A DNA stretch of 64,000 nt. Origin: Bacillota bacterium (GTDB lineage: Bacteria; Bacillota; Clostridia; Peptostreptococcales; Anaerovoracaceae). The DNA is taken from NCBI GenBank assembly GCA_017437745.1, contig JAFRYI010000008.1, forward strand, positions 124,001 to 188,000, written 5' to 3'. The notes under the pieces are model-generated. The model was not told where the DNA came from, did no database searches, and saw nothing but the letters and a program-made list of their open reading frames with translations. The position numbers and the translations under genes are program-made. Within the stretch, counting starts at the first letter, position 1. The number at the start of each line of letters is the position of its first letter. This document shows, one piece after another, positions 19,436 to 27,870 of the stretch.

Positions 19436-19948
19436 TTACTTGAACAACTTCCAGATGATGCCCTTGGGCAGTCTTGCCTGCAGACCAAGGATGTAAGCGG
19501 CGTAGATGACTGCGCCTGCCACGATAGCGAAGATAAGTATCCTGATCACTCTCTTCTTCATCGGCATGTCCGGTACGGAGACCTTGGAAAGCATGAGCGT
19601 AAGAACGAAGAGGATGATGGGTACGGTAGCCGTGAATCCGATCAGATAGAACAGTAAAGTCATGAGGCAGTAAACGCCGAAGACCTTGCTTGCGGCTATC
19701 CACTGTTTCTTGTTAAGGAAAGGCTTTATGTTTCCATCTTTGTCACGCTTCGGTTCTTCCTGATTGAACAGGATGGCGACCGAACATAAAAGCATGATCC
19801 CCGCGCCAATGAGCGGGAACAGTCTGGGACCGGGATCACCTGCATGCAGCGCGTCCGGAATGTAGCTCATCGAATAGAAAGCTATCCAGAGCGAGAAGAT
19901 GATGCCGAAGATACCAAGCCCAAAATCTTTTTTGTTTTTGATCTTCAT
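19436..19948 (-). CDS. tctB: Tripartite tricarboxylate transporter small permease
   Basis: 170-residue TctB (DUF1468) family protein with four predicted membrane segments: near 10-28, 42-60, a pair around 85-118, and one near 135-155. It is the small membrane subunit that pairs with TctA. First gene of the operon; its stop is ten bases before the tctA start and the tctA ribosome site lies in the gap. Confidence 0.88.
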   Translation of the reverse strand: MKIKNKKDFGLGIFGIIFSLWIAFYSMSYIPDALHAGDPGPRLFPLIGAGIMLLCSVAILFNQEEPKRDKDGNIKPFLNKKQWIAASKVFGVYCLMTLLFYLIGFTATVPIILFVLTLMLSKVSVPDMPMKKRVIRILIFAIVAGAVIYAAYILGLQARLPKGIIWKLFK

Positions 19949-19989
19949 AACCCACCTAAATACTACAAAATATATAAAATTACTAATAT

Positions 19990-20018
19990 ATTATGCAACA
20001 AGTCGGAAGTTAAATCAA
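19990..20018 (-). promoter_or_regulatory. tct operon promoter
   Basis: TTGATT (20018-20013) and CATAAT (19995-19990) on the minus strand with 17-base spacing, followed by a very AT-rich 40-base leader to tctB. Confidence 0.55.
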
Positions 20019-20052
20019 TACCAAAGCATATATTTCACAGAAGCGATGATGA

Positions 20053-21072
20053 TCAGTCGTCTAGCTTCCAGCCTGTCGGTACGAATAATTCCGTATAGAG
20101 CTTGATAGCGTAGCGGTCGGTCATGCCTGCGATGTGATCCTTTACGACCTCGTCGATGCCGTCCTTATCCAGAAGAAGAAGCTGTTCTTCAGGCAGTTCT
20201 TCCGGATGATCGCGGTAATACCCGTAAAGTCCGAATATAAGTGTCTTTATGCGGCGCAGTTCTTTCTCCTGCTTAACTACTGGGCTTCTGTAGACATTGG
20301 CGAATAGCCAGTTGCGGAGAGCATCCATGGCTTCGAACGCTTCCGGGGATTGTTTTATCTCGTCGCTGTCTTCCGAGTTCCTGAGAGCGTCCTTAACAAG
20401 GAAATCTATCCTTTCCCCGTGAGTCTTGCCCAGAACGTCTATGCAGTCTTTGGGGAGGTCTTCTTCGCGGATCACCCCTGCCCTTACGGCGTCGTCTATG
20501 TCGTGGTTTATGTAGGCGATGCGGTCCGAAAGTCTTACTGTCTGTCCTTCCAGAGTGAACGGCTTTACCGGTCCGGAATGATTCAGGATGCCGTCGCGGA
20601 CTTCCATAGTAAGATTCATCGTACGGCCTGCGGCGTTGCGTTCTATTACGTCTACGACTCTGAGGCTCTGCTTGTTGTGCGAGAAACCGCCCGGATGTAT
20701 CTCGTTAAGATCCGCCTCTCCGTTGTGTCCGAAAGGCGTATGGCCAAGATCGTGGCCCATGGCGATGGCTTCGGTAAGGTCCTCGTTAAGATTCAGGGAA
20801 CGCGCGATGGTCCTGGCTATCTGGGACACTTCAAGCGTATGCGTAAGACGAGTCCTGTAGTGATCGCCTTCCGGTGACAGGAAGACCTGAGTCTTGTGCA
20901 TAAGGCGGCGCAAAGCCTTGGAATGGATTATCCTGTCCCTGTCGCGCTGAAAACATGTGCGTACGGGATCCGGATCTTCCGGCTGCACCCTTCCTTTAGA
21001 ATTCTCCGAGAGTACGGCCAACGGCGAAAGTGTCTCTCTTTCTCTGTTTTCTATGTCTTCTCTTAATAACAT
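20053..21072 (-). CDS. dgt: Deoxyguanosinetriphosphate triphosphohydrolase-like HD protein
   Basis: 339-residue HD-domain dNTPase that would hydrolyse a dNTP to the nucleoside and triphosphate. Metal-site sequences are RTRLTHTLEV (His of the HD pair) and AIAMGHDLGHTPFGHNGE. The length fits the shorter Dgt type 2 group rather than the 500-residue E. coli enzyme. It follows dut and nnrD on the same strand with a 55-base gap, giving a small nucleotide-hygiene group. Confidence 0.9.
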   Translation of the reverse strand: MLLREDIENRERETLSPLAVLSENSKGRVQPEDPDPVRTCFQRDRDRIIHSKALRRLMHKTQVFLSPEGDHYRTRLTHTLEVSQIARTIARSLNLNEDLTEAIAMGHDLGHTPFGHNGEADLNEIHPGGFSHNKQSLRVVDVIERNAAGRTMNLTMEVRDGILNHSGPVKPFTLEGQTVRLSDRIAYINHDIDDAVRAGVIREEDLPKDCIDVLGKTHGERIDFLVKDALRNSEDSDEIKQSPEAFEAMDALRNWLFANVYRSPVVKQEKELRRIKTLIFGLYGYYRDHPEELPEEQLLLLDKDGIDEVVKDHIAGMTDRYAIKLYTELFVPTGWKLDD

Positions 21073-21127
21073 GTCATCTCCTTATGCAAAAGCATAATAT
21101 TGATTATGTTAACAGATTATGATTATA

Positions 21128-21640
21128 TCATACTCCGGTCGATCCGAAACCGCCTGTTCTCTTTCCTTCAGCAGCATCGTCTTCCGTTATGCCGTGAGGC
21201 ACCAGCACAGCTTGTACGAAAGCCTTTCCGGCGGTGATATTCAGTACTTTACCAATCTTTGAATCATTGGTTATCGGTACCATTATGTGGCCTTCGTTGT
21301 CGGATCCGTAATAATCCGCGTCTATCAGTCCCATGGTATTGTCGAGCTGAAGACGGAATCTGGATCCCAGGCCCGATTTAGGAAGGATCAGAAGCATCCA
21401 TCCCGGCTGCATCTTTACGCGTATGCCCGTAGGAACCTTTATCCCCTCACCGGGAGCCAGTGTGAGATCGAAAGGACAGATGATGTCGTATCCGGCAGAA
21501 CCTGCCGTGGCGCGTACGGGAAGTTTGACGTTTCCGTACAGCTTTTCCGCCGCTGCTCCGTTACCGCCCACGCAGCTCAGAAAGTCCTCCGTAAACTGCT
21601 TTACGCTTACTTTTTCGAATCTTGCAACTCTGTATTCCAT
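21128..21640 (-). CDS. dut: Deoxyuridine 5'-triphosphate nucleotidohydrolase
   Basis: 170-residue trimeric-type dUTPase that removes dUTP and supplies dUMP for dTMP synthesis. Visible motifs: AGSAGYDI (motif 1), LLILPKSGLGSR (motif 2), MGLIDADYYG (motif 3, catalytic Asp), a motif 4 region KAFVQAV, and the Gly-rich C-terminal arm RTGGFGSTG (motif 5). It has about 30 extra N-terminal residues before motif 1. The ATG at 21640 was chosen over an upstream one because AAGGATACGG precedes it. Confidence 0.92.
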   Translation of the reverse strand: MEYRVARFEKVSVKQFTEDFLSCVGGNGAAAEKLYGNVKLPVRATAGSAGYDIICPFDLTLAPGEGIKVPTGIRVKMQPGWMLLILPKSGLGSRFRLQLDNTMGLIDADYYGSDNEGHIMVPITNDSKIGKVLNITAGKAFVQAVLVPHGITEDDAAEGKRTGGFGSTGV

Positions 21641-21660
21641 TATCCGTATCCTTAATCTGA

Positions 21661-22560
21661 TCAGAAACCGCGTCTGAAGAAAATGCCGTCCGCTATGACG
21701 GGATAGTCTTCCAGCCTGAAGCACTGCCTGGAATGATGCTCCGTTCCCAGATCTGCTATCCTTCCGTGCATGTAGACCGCCATGCAGGCAGCCGCGAACG
21801 GGTCTTCAACGAAGCTGAGCATCGCAGTGATCATTCCTGCGAGAACGTCCCCGCTTCCGGCTTGTGCCAGCGCGTTGTTTCCGGTCTTATTGACATAGTA
21901 TCTGCCGTCCGGCGCCGCGACGACCGTCCGGGGGCCTTTAAGCACCATGATAACGTTCTTGTCCGCCGCGTAGGCTGTCGCGCATTCGACCGGCTTGTCC
22001 GTGACTGTAGCCAGAGAAATGCCGGAAAGCGCGGAGAACTCTCCCTGATGAGGAGTAAGTATGAGCGGACAATTGAACGAACTCAGTTCTTCCCCGCTCC
22101 AATTGATTAGCTTTAACGCTTCCGCGTCCAGTACCAGAGGAGCCTTGCATTCGTTGTTCAGCGTATTGAATATCCTTGTCTTAGCGAAGTTGTTGACCGC
22201 ACCGCTGCCGAAGCAGACGGCTTTCATTCCCGGAAGAAGCGAAGAGACTATGTCTTCCGCGTCCTTCGCCGGGGAATCGGTCTTTAGCTCGCTAAAAGGA
22301 TGAAATACAGGAGTGATGTGCTGACCTGCAACTATCGGATAGATATCCTCGGACAGCGCAACGTGAATGTACGAAGCGCCGACGGACTTGGCGCCGATTA
22401 TGTTGAGTGAAGCAGCGCCGGCCATTCCATAGCTGCCGGATATAAGAAGTATCTTGCCGAAACTGCCCTTGTTGGCGTCGGCCGGTTTTTTGGGAAACAT
22501 GTTAAAGAACAGGAATTCTTCCATGTCCTTATACACTTCGTTTACATAGAGATCCTGCAT
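21661..22560 (-). CDS. nnrD: ADP-dependent NAD(P)H-hydrate dehydratase
   Basis: 299-residue ribokinase-like protein that repairs hydrated NAD(P)H. ILLISGSYGMAGAASL near the N-terminus and GNNALAQAGSGDVLAGMI near the C-terminus are the family signatures, and PLVLDAEAL lies between. The epimerase domain (NnrE), often fused in front, is absent, so any epimerase must be encoded elsewhere. Start: the ATG at 22560 follows AAAAGGAGG. The promoter at 22600-22627 overlaps the pnp terminator. Confidence 0.9.
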   Translation of the reverse strand: MQDLYVNEVYKDMEEFLFFNMFPKKPADANKGSFGKILLISGSYGMAGAASLNIIGAKSVGASYIHVALSEDIYPIVAGQHITPVFHPFSELKTDSPAKDAEDIVSSLLPGMKAVCFGSGAVNNFAKTRIFNTLNNECKAPLVLDAEALKLINWSGEELSSFNCPLILTPHQGEFSALSGISLATVTDKPVECATAYAADKNVIMVLKGPRTVVAAPDGRYYVNKTGNNALAQAGSGDVLAGMITAMLSFVEDPFAAACMAVYMHGRIADLGTEHHSRQCFRLEDYPVIADGIFFRRGF

Positions 22561-22599
22561 CGCGGCCCTCCTTTTACGACCGGCACACATTACCGTTGC

Positions 22600-22627
22600 A
22601 TTATAACACAAAAGGACCGATGCGCAA
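22600..22627 (-). promoter_or_regulatory. nnrD promoter, -35 inside the pnp terminator
   Basis: A perfect TATAAT (22605-22600) with TTGCGC (22627-22622) 16 bases upstream; the -35 lies in the loop of the pnp terminator hairpin. Confidence 0.5.
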
Positions 22628-22642
22628 AACATACGGTCCTTT
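22611..22642 (-). terminator. pnp terminator
   Basis: Nine-bp stem AAAGGACCG/CGGTCCTTT (22611-22619 with 22634-22642), followed on the minus strand by TTTTGTG. Confidence 0.8.
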
Positions 22643-22680
22643 ATATGTGCTGTTATTGCCTTAGCTCTGAACGATGCTTA

Positions 22681-24801
22681 TCAGGCCTTGATTATCGGGG
22701 TATCTTCCAGTCCCTTGCGGGTAAGGTTGACCCTGCCCTTGTCGTCGATCTCGTAGCACTTTACGGTCACGGTGTCGCCGAGGTTAAGAACGTCGGTCAC
22801 CTTCTCCACACGCTTGTTGGAGATCCTGGAAACGTGCAGCAGTCCGTCCTTGCCGGGCAGAACTTCAACGAAGGCTCCGAAGTCCATTATCCTTACTACC
22901 TTGCCCGTATAGGTCTTGCCTACTTCTACGTCTGCGGTTATGTACTCGATCTCCTTCTTTGCGGCGTCGGCTGCTTCCAGATTCGGGGAAGCGATGAAGA
23001 TATTGCCGTCGTCGTCGATATCGACCTTGGCTCCGGTGCGCGCGATGATACCGTTGATGGTCTCGCCGCCCTTGCCTATTACCAGTCTGATCTTGTCGAC
23101 GGGTACCTGCATGGTTATGATGCGCGGAGCCCACTTGGACAGTTCGGCTCTGGGCTCGGAGATCTCTTCCATCATCTGGCCCATGATGTACATGCGGCCT
23201 TCCTTAGCCTGCTGGAGAGCCTTCCAGAGTATGTCTCTGGAGAGTCCGTGGACCTTGATGTCCATCTGGATGGCGGTAACGCCCTTTTCGGTTCCGGCTA
23301 CCTTGAAGTCCATGTCGCCGAGGAAGTCTTCCATTCCCTGGATGTCGGACAGTATGGCCATGGTGGAGCTTCCGTCCTCTTCGACTCTCTCAACGAGTCC
23401 CATCGCAATACCTGCAACGGGAGCCTTGATCGGAACGCCGGCGTCCATAAGAGCTAGCGTGGATCCGCATACGGATGCCTGCGAAGAAGAACCGTTGGAG
23501 GACAGCACCTCGGAGACGACTCTGATCGCGTACGGGAACTCTTCGATGCTCGGAAGTACGGGCAGCAGAGCTCTTTCCGCAAGAGCGCCGTGGCCTACTT
23601 CTCTTCTTCCGGGCGATCTGGGCTGCTTGGCTTCGCCTGTGCAGTAACCCGGGAAGTTGTACTGATGCATGTATCTCTTTTCGGTCTCATCGTCGAGTCC
23701 GTCCAGGCTCTGAGCCTCGGACAGCGTTCCGAGAGTAACCACGGAAAGTACCTGCGTCTGGCCTCTCTTGAAGAGTCCTGTGCCGTGGGTCCTGGGAAGG
23801 ACTCCGGTCTCGCACCAGATGGGTCTGATCTCGTCAAGCTTTCTGTTGTCCGGACGTATGCCGTCGTCCAGGATCAGGGAACGGACCTGCTCCTTAACGA
23901 TGTTGTAGAGAACGGCGTCGATGTCCCTTCCGCCTTCGGGGAACTGCTCCGCGAAGTGCTCCTTGGTCTCCTGCTCGACAGCGTCCATGTTGTCAAGACG
24001 CTCCTGCTTATCCTTTGTAAGGACAGCCTGACGCATCTTGGGAACCGCGAACTCGCGTACTGCGGCGTCGATCTCTTCGGAGGGCTTTCTGAGCTCCGGC
24101 TGGATCTTTTCCTTGCCTATCTCGGCAACGATCTCCTTTATGAATCTGCAGAGGGACTTGATCTCCTCGTGCGCGAACATGATAGCGTCCAGGCAGACGG
24201 CTTCGGGAACTTCCTGAGCGCCTGCTTCTACCATCATGATGGCTTCTTCGGTACCCGCTACGTACATTGACAGGTCGGATACCTCTCTCTGAGCTGCGGT
24301 CGGATTGATGACGAACTCACCGTCTACGCGGCCGACCTGAACGGAACCTGTTGGACCGTCCCAGGGAATGTCGGATATGGCCAGAGCTACGGAAGAACCG
24401 ATCATGGCGCAGATCTCGGGAGCGCAGTCCTGGTCGACGCTCATTACGACGGCCTGGACTTCAACGGCGTTGAAGAATCCCTTGGGGAACAGCGGACGAA
24501 GCGGTCTGTCCATCAGACGGCACTTGAGTATGGCCTTCTCGGAAGGACGGCCTTCTCTCTTGATGAATCCGCCGGGGATCTTGCCTACGGCGTACATCTT
24601 CTCCTCGTAATCGCAGGAGAGCGGGAAGAAATCGGCGTCCGGATTAGCTGTCTTGGCCATGCAGGCGGTAACGTTAACGACAGTGTCGCCGTACTTTACC
24701 ATTACCTGACCGTTGGTCTGCTCGCAGACTTTGCCGATCTCGAGCTCCAGGAGCCTGCCGCCGAGGGCGGTCCTGAACGTTCTGTAATCTGTAAATCTCA
24801 T
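22681..24801 (-). CDS. pnp: Polyribonucleotide nucleotidyltransferase (PNPase)
   Basis: 706-residue phosphorolytic 3'-5' exoribonuclease. Order of domains: RNase PH domain 1 (FTDYRTFRTALGGRLLELE onward), an all-helical linker, RNase PH domain 2 (about 310-550, with LPRTHGTGLFKRGQTQVL and the SDIQGMEDFLGDMDFKVAG phosphate-site region), a KH domain (VIGKGGETING) and a C-terminal S1 domain (GKVVRIMDFGAFVEVLPG). All are present. The ATG at 24801 is preceded by GAGGAAA. It is downstream of rpsO, as in many bacteria, with a large hairpin in the gap. Confidence 0.96.
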   Translation of the reverse strand: MRFTDYRTFRTALGGRLLELEIGKVCEQTNGQVMVKYGDTVVNVTACMAKTANPDADFFPLSCDYEEKMYAVGKIPGGFIKREGRPSEKAILKCRLMDRPLRPLFPKGFFNAVEVQAVVMSVDQDCAPEICAMIGSSVALAISDIPWDGPTGSVQVGRVDGEFVINPTAAQREVSDLSMYVAGTEEAIMMVEAGAQEVPEAVCLDAIMFAHEEIKSLCRFIKEIVAEIGKEKIQPELRKPSEEIDAAVREFAVPKMRQAVLTKDKQERLDNMDAVEQETKEHFAEQFPEGGRDIDAVLYNIVKEQVRSLILDDGIRPDNRKLDEIRPIWCETGVLPRTHGTGLFKRGQTQVLSVVTLGTLSEAQSLDGLDDETEKRYMHQYNFPGYCTGEAKQPRSPGRREVGHGALAERALLPVLPSIEEFPYAIRVVSEVLSSNGSSSQASVCGSTLALMDAGVPIKAPVAGIAMGLVERVEEDGSSTMAILSDIQGMEDFLGDMDFKVAGTEKGVTAIQMDIKVHGLSRDILWKALQQAKEGRMYIMGQMMEEISEPRAELSKWAPRIITMQVPVDKIRLVIGKGGETINGIIARTGAKVDIDDDGNIFIASPNLEAADAAKKEIEYITADVEVGKTYTGKVVRIMDFGAFVEVLPGKDGLLHVSRISNKRVEKVTDVLNLGDTVTVKCYEIDDKGRVNLTRKGLEDTPIIKA

Positions 24802-24822
24802 TTTTTCCTCTTTCCGCGGCCA

Positions 24823-24872
24823 GGCTTGACAACTCAGCGCAGCGCAGCTGCAGTGCGCACAGTTCTCAAGCC
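24823..24872 (-). promoter_or_regulatory. Long stem-loop in the pnp leader
   Basis: A 12-bp stem with one mismatch (24823-24834 with 24861-24872) encloses a GCGCA/TGCGC hairpin (24842-24846 with 24854-24858). It ends 21 bases before the pnp ATG. In E. coli an RNase III-cleaved hairpin in the same place lets PNPase repress itself; a like role here is inference. Confidence 0.55.
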
Positions 24873-24896
24873 CCCGCCGCTTTAACAACAATAATT

Positions 24897-24921
24897 CCAG
24901 GCGGGATATGCTCCCGCCTGG
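24897..24921 (-). terminator. Hairpin after rpsO, partial terminator
   Basis: Ten-bp perfect stem CCAGGCGGGA/TCCCGCCTGG followed by AATTATTGTTGTT. The weak U-tract suggests partial read-through into pnp. Confidence 0.55.
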
Positions 24922-24931
24922 GTAAGTCCTT

Positions 24932-25198
24932 TTACTTTCTGAGTCCGAGACGGGAAATAAGAGTCCTGTAGCGCTCTATGTCCTTCTCCTTCAGATACGC
25001 CAGAAGATTTCTTCTGTGGCCGACCATCTTAAGAAGACCGCGTCTGGAATGATTATCGTTCGGGTGATCCTTGAGGTGATCGTTGAGCTCGTTGATCCTG
25101 TAGGTAAGGATGGCTACCTGGACCTCCGGGGAACCGGTGTCGTTCTCGCAAGTAGCGTACTCTTTGATGATCTCTGCTTTCTTTTCTGTTGTAAGCAT
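24932..25198 (-). CDS. rpsO: 30S ribosomal protein S15
   Basis: 88-residue S15 that binds the central domain of 16S r[18 protein letters not shown] and [20 protein letters not shown] are diagnostic. The start at 25198 follows AAAGGAG with an AT-rich spacer. A leader of about 85 bases separates it from the promoter and contains a TGC-TTCG-GCA hairpin, so autoregulation by S15 is possible but not shown. Confidence 0.97.
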   Translation of the reverse strand: MLTTEKKAEIIKEYATCENDTGSPEVQVAILTYRINELNDHLKDHPNDNHSRRGLLKMVGHRRNLLAYLKEKDIERYRTLISRLGLRK

Positions 25199-25291
25199 AA
25201 AAAAATACTCCTTTACTGCTTTCGCCTTTAGCTGCGTACATCGGTGGAGATTCGAATGCCGAAGCAAAAGGTATCCTTTAATTGACGACTA

Positions 25292-25320
25292 ATATTAGCA
25301 TAACGCAAAAGGCTTGTAAA
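25292..25320 (-). promoter_or_regulatory. rpsO promoter, -35 inside an upstream terminator
   Basis: TTTACA (25320-25315) and TAATAT (25297-25292) with 17-base spacing; the -35 is part of the 3' arm of the preceding terminator stem. Confidence 0.6.
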
Positions 25321-25338
25321 GCGTTATTTACAAGCCTT
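25309..25338 (-). terminator. Terminator of the HTH/zinc-ribbon gene
   Basis: Perfect 12-bp stem AAGGCTTGTAAA/TTTACAAGCCTT (25309-25320 with 25327-25338) with a short TT tail on the minus strand. Confidence 0.65.
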
Positions 25339-25373
25339 CGGAATATCTTTTTTTCAGAGAGCAGATCCCGCGC

Positions 25374-26138
25374 TCATCTCTTTTTGTACAGCACAAGTTC
25401 GGGATCGGATCCGCCTTCCGCGTATGTGCAGATCAGTATGAAGTCCATGTTGGCAAGGACTCCGAAACACCTGTCTCCGCCAAGTTCGGACTCCAGCTGG
25501 TTGCCGAGATAAGTCACTCCGTCGTTAAGGAACTTAACTTTGATGCCGCTGGGAAGCGGATATTCCAGATTTACGTAACTGCCGACAAGAGCGTTAAGGG
25601 ACTCCACTTTCGGCAATCCTTCCACATGGAGAGCGTTGATCTCATCCATGAGCTGACGCTTGAAGGCTTCGAACTGTCCATTATCGCTCAGCTCTTCGTA
25701 TCTTTTCCAGTAGTCGAGTGTCGGAAGGACCCGCTTCAGGTGCTCGCGTGCCTGATCCTCCGTAAAATCTTCTCCTACCATGTGCCTGACGCAGACGTCG
25801 ATAAGATCATCCATGCTGCTGTAGGTGTAAGTACCGTCGGCATAGCACCACTGACAGTAATCCTCGTTGAGCGAACCGTCTTTTTCGTGACTGATTATGG
25901 AATCGTCAAGCGGCATACCGCAGCACTGGCAGATAAGCTGATGAGGCGATCCAAGAAGCGTATTGATCGAAACGTTGAAAAGTTTAGACAGAAGCTTAAG
26001 AGTTTCGGTATTGGGAACCGTATCTCCGTTCTCCCAGCGCGACACCGCCTGTCTGGTAACGAACACCTTTGCGGCAAGTTCGTCTTGAGACATTCCGTTT
26101 TTTGTCCTTAATTCGTAAATAACGTCTTTTGTGCTCAT
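25374..26138 (-). CDS. XRE-family regulator with a zinc-ribbon domain
   Basis: 254-residue protein. Residues 5-60 are a Cro/C1-type helix-turn-helix (MSQDELAAKVFVTRQAVSRWENG). A CQCCGMPL ... EDYCQWCYADG segment (about 70-105) forms a four-Cys putative zinc ribbon of the kind usually seen in small stand-alone proteins. The remaining 100 residues (VGSYVNLEYPLPSGIKVKFL onward) look beta-rich and I do not recognise them. A role as a metal- or redox-responsive repressor is inference. The ATG is preceded by ACGGAGG, and a terminator follows. Its target is not evident. Confidence 0.75.
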   Translation of the reverse strand: MSTKDVIYELRTKNGMSQDELAAKVFVTRQAVSRWENGDTVPNTETLKLLSKLFNVSINTLLGSPHQLICQCCGMPLDDSIISHEKDGSLNEDYCQWCYADGTYTYSSMDDLIDVCVRHMVGEDFTEDQAREHLKRVLPTLDYWKRYEELSDNGQFEAFKRQLMDEINALHVEGLPKVESLNALVGSYVNLEYPLPSGIKVKFLNDGVTYLGNQLESELGGDRCFGVLANMDFILICTYAEGGSDPELVLYKKR

Positions 26139-26216
26139 GTTCGACCTCCGTTCGATTACAGCATCATTGTAATACGCTTATAACCGGACTGCACGCAACT
26201 CTCTGTTGCTGCCCGG

Positions 26217-26642
26217 TCACTTGAGGCTGAACAGATTAAGTCCGGTCTCTTCGTCGAAGGCGCGCTTTACCTCTCCGTCGATGCACTTTACGAACAGCTC
26301 GCAGGTTACGGCTATGACGGCTTCGTTGAGATGACCGGCGTGAGCTATGCCGTCCTCTCCCGCGAAGCAGACATGGACATGCAGATAAGGCTTGCCTTCA
26401 AACTCCGTGACGCTGCCGAGGAACGAGGACACTTCGAAGGTCTGTCCCTCGAAAACGGATTTTTTATAGAACTTAGTGTCGAAGTCGTAGCAGCCCATGA
26501 CTATCTTTCCTGCCGCTGCTATGCCCTCTATGGTCGCGAGACGGATGTTCTCTTTGTTAAAGAGTTCCGTAAGCTCGGACATTACTTCTTCTCCGCGCAT
26601 TATGCGGACTACGTATGTGTCTCCGAACTTCTTATATTCCAT
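26217..26642 (-). CDS. PPC (DUF296) domain protein
   Basis: 141-residue stand-alone PPC domain. LHVHV (87-91) and AGHLNEA (102-108) carry the conserved histidines that bind a metal in structures of this family. In plants the domain is joined to AT-hook proteins; bacterial single-domain forms are of uncertain function, though often called DNA-binding. Its start overlaps the end of the PIG-L gene by eleven bases, making it the last gene of the rimP-nusA-infB transcription unit. Confidence 0.8.
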   Translation of the reverse strand: MEYKKFGDTYVVRIMRGEEVMSELTELFNKENIRLATIEGIAAAGKIVMGCYDFDTKFYKKSVFEGQTFEVSSFLGSVTEFEGKPYLHVHVCFAGEDGIAHAGHLNEAVIAVTCELFVKCIDGEVKRAFDEETGLNLFSLK

Positions 26643-27870
26643 TTCCGCCCTCCTGTTTGGACTTTATAAACTCGAATACCTTGCCTGCTTTGCTTTCCAA
26701 TGCTGACTTTACCAGTTCCTTACCTTTTGCGATGTGTTCCTGTTCCGCGTAACTGACGATGTTTTCCGTCATGTCGTTACCCGTATCGTATCCGACGGTA
26801 GAGCGGTAAAGGCCGAAGTACGCCGCGTTGATCTCGTCCGCCCTGGGGTCGTTGGGATCGTCGGTAACGTAGAACCATCCGGATTGCTGGGAAACATGCT
26901 TTTTATACGCGTCTTTGGCTGCCTGCAGGGCGGTCTTTCCGCCGAGGTCCTCCAGAGGCTGACGCAGATCCAGCACGATCTTGTTCTTCGAATAGAGATG
27001 AAGATAGGTCTTCTTTACATCCCAGGTTCCGTATTGCTGAGCAGATGCCGGACAGAAATCCGGGTACATGGACTTTTCGACAGCGTCGGCAACTGCCGCA
27101 GCCAGGCGCTGATGTCTGATGTGTCCGTACTCGCCGCCGAGATCCTGCGTAATAACTATCTGCGGCTTGAAGCGCCTTATCAGCTCCGTAACGAATTCAG
27201 TGATGGCAAAAAAGCCTTTCCATTCGCCGCTGTAGAGCCTGTAGCCTTCGTGAGCAGCATCGAAACGTCCTGTCTGCGGATACTGCTTTACTCCGAGCGC
27301 CCAGAGGCCGTGCATCCTTTCGTGCTCGCGGACCGGAGTCTTATTGAAATATCCCATCAGATGCGCTACTTCGACGGTCCAGCCTTTCTTGGCGGCCAGC
27401 GTCGCTATGGCTCCGCCGAGGAAAAGAATGTCGTCGTCCGGATGAGTAGCTATTACCAGAACGTCTGCTCTTTCAGGCTGAGGCTCCCAGATCTCTATGT
27501 ACTCCGGAAGCGGTCTGCCGTCCTTTGGAAAAGCGCTTACGCTGTAGATCTTTCCGCCTTCAGGCATGAAGAACTCTGCTTCAGTAACGTCCTTGGGCAG
27601 TTCCACGTATTCGTGCTGAAAACCGTTAATTCCGCATGCGGTCTCATTCCCGTCCGCCTTAAGCGTCCACCGGCCAGGAATGCCCACCCATTCTATGTAG
27701 ATGCGGGAAAAACCTGCGGAAGAAGTGAGTTTTATCGTGCCGTCTGCCCCGCAGCTGTTCGATGAAAGTTTCAGATAGACGGGAGCGGATGTTTCCGCGG
27801 CAAAAACATTTACTGTAAACATGGACAGTACAAGAGAAAGTATCAGAATGATGATGACCGTTCTCTTCAA
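26632..27870 (-). CDS. Secreted PIG-L family deacetylase
   Basis: 412 residues with a signal peptide ending near NVFAA (24). An N-terminal beta-rich region (30-125) precedes a LmbE/PIG-L fold. THPDDD (142-147) and GEYGHIRHQ (246-254, with His250 and His253) supply the zinc ligands and the catalytic Asp. The family removes acetyl groups from GlcNAc moieties, so an exported form would act on cell-surface or environmental glycans. Its start overlaps the end of ribF by four bases (ATGA), an odd neighbour for a secreted enzyme. Confidence 0.85.
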   Translation of the reverse strand: MKRTVIIILILSLVLSMFTVNVFAAETSAPVYLKLSSNSCGADGTIKLTSSAGFSRIYIEWVGIPGRWTLKADGNETACGINGFQHEYVELPKDVTEAEFFMPEGGKIYSVSAFPKDGRPLPEYIEIWEPQPERADVLVIATHPDDDILFLGGAIATLAAKKGWTVEVAHLMGYFNKTPVREHERMHGLWALGVKQYPQTGRFDAAHEGYRLYSGEWKGFFAITEFVTELIRRFKPQIVITQDLGGEYGHIRHQRLAAAVADAVEKSMYPDFCPASAQQYGTWDVKKTYLHLYSKNKIVLDLRQPLEDLGGKTALQAAKDAYKKHVSQQSGWFYVTDDPNDPRADEINAAYFGLYRSTVGYDTGNDMTENIVSYAEQEHIAKGKELVKSALESKAGKVFEFIKSKQEGGNGI

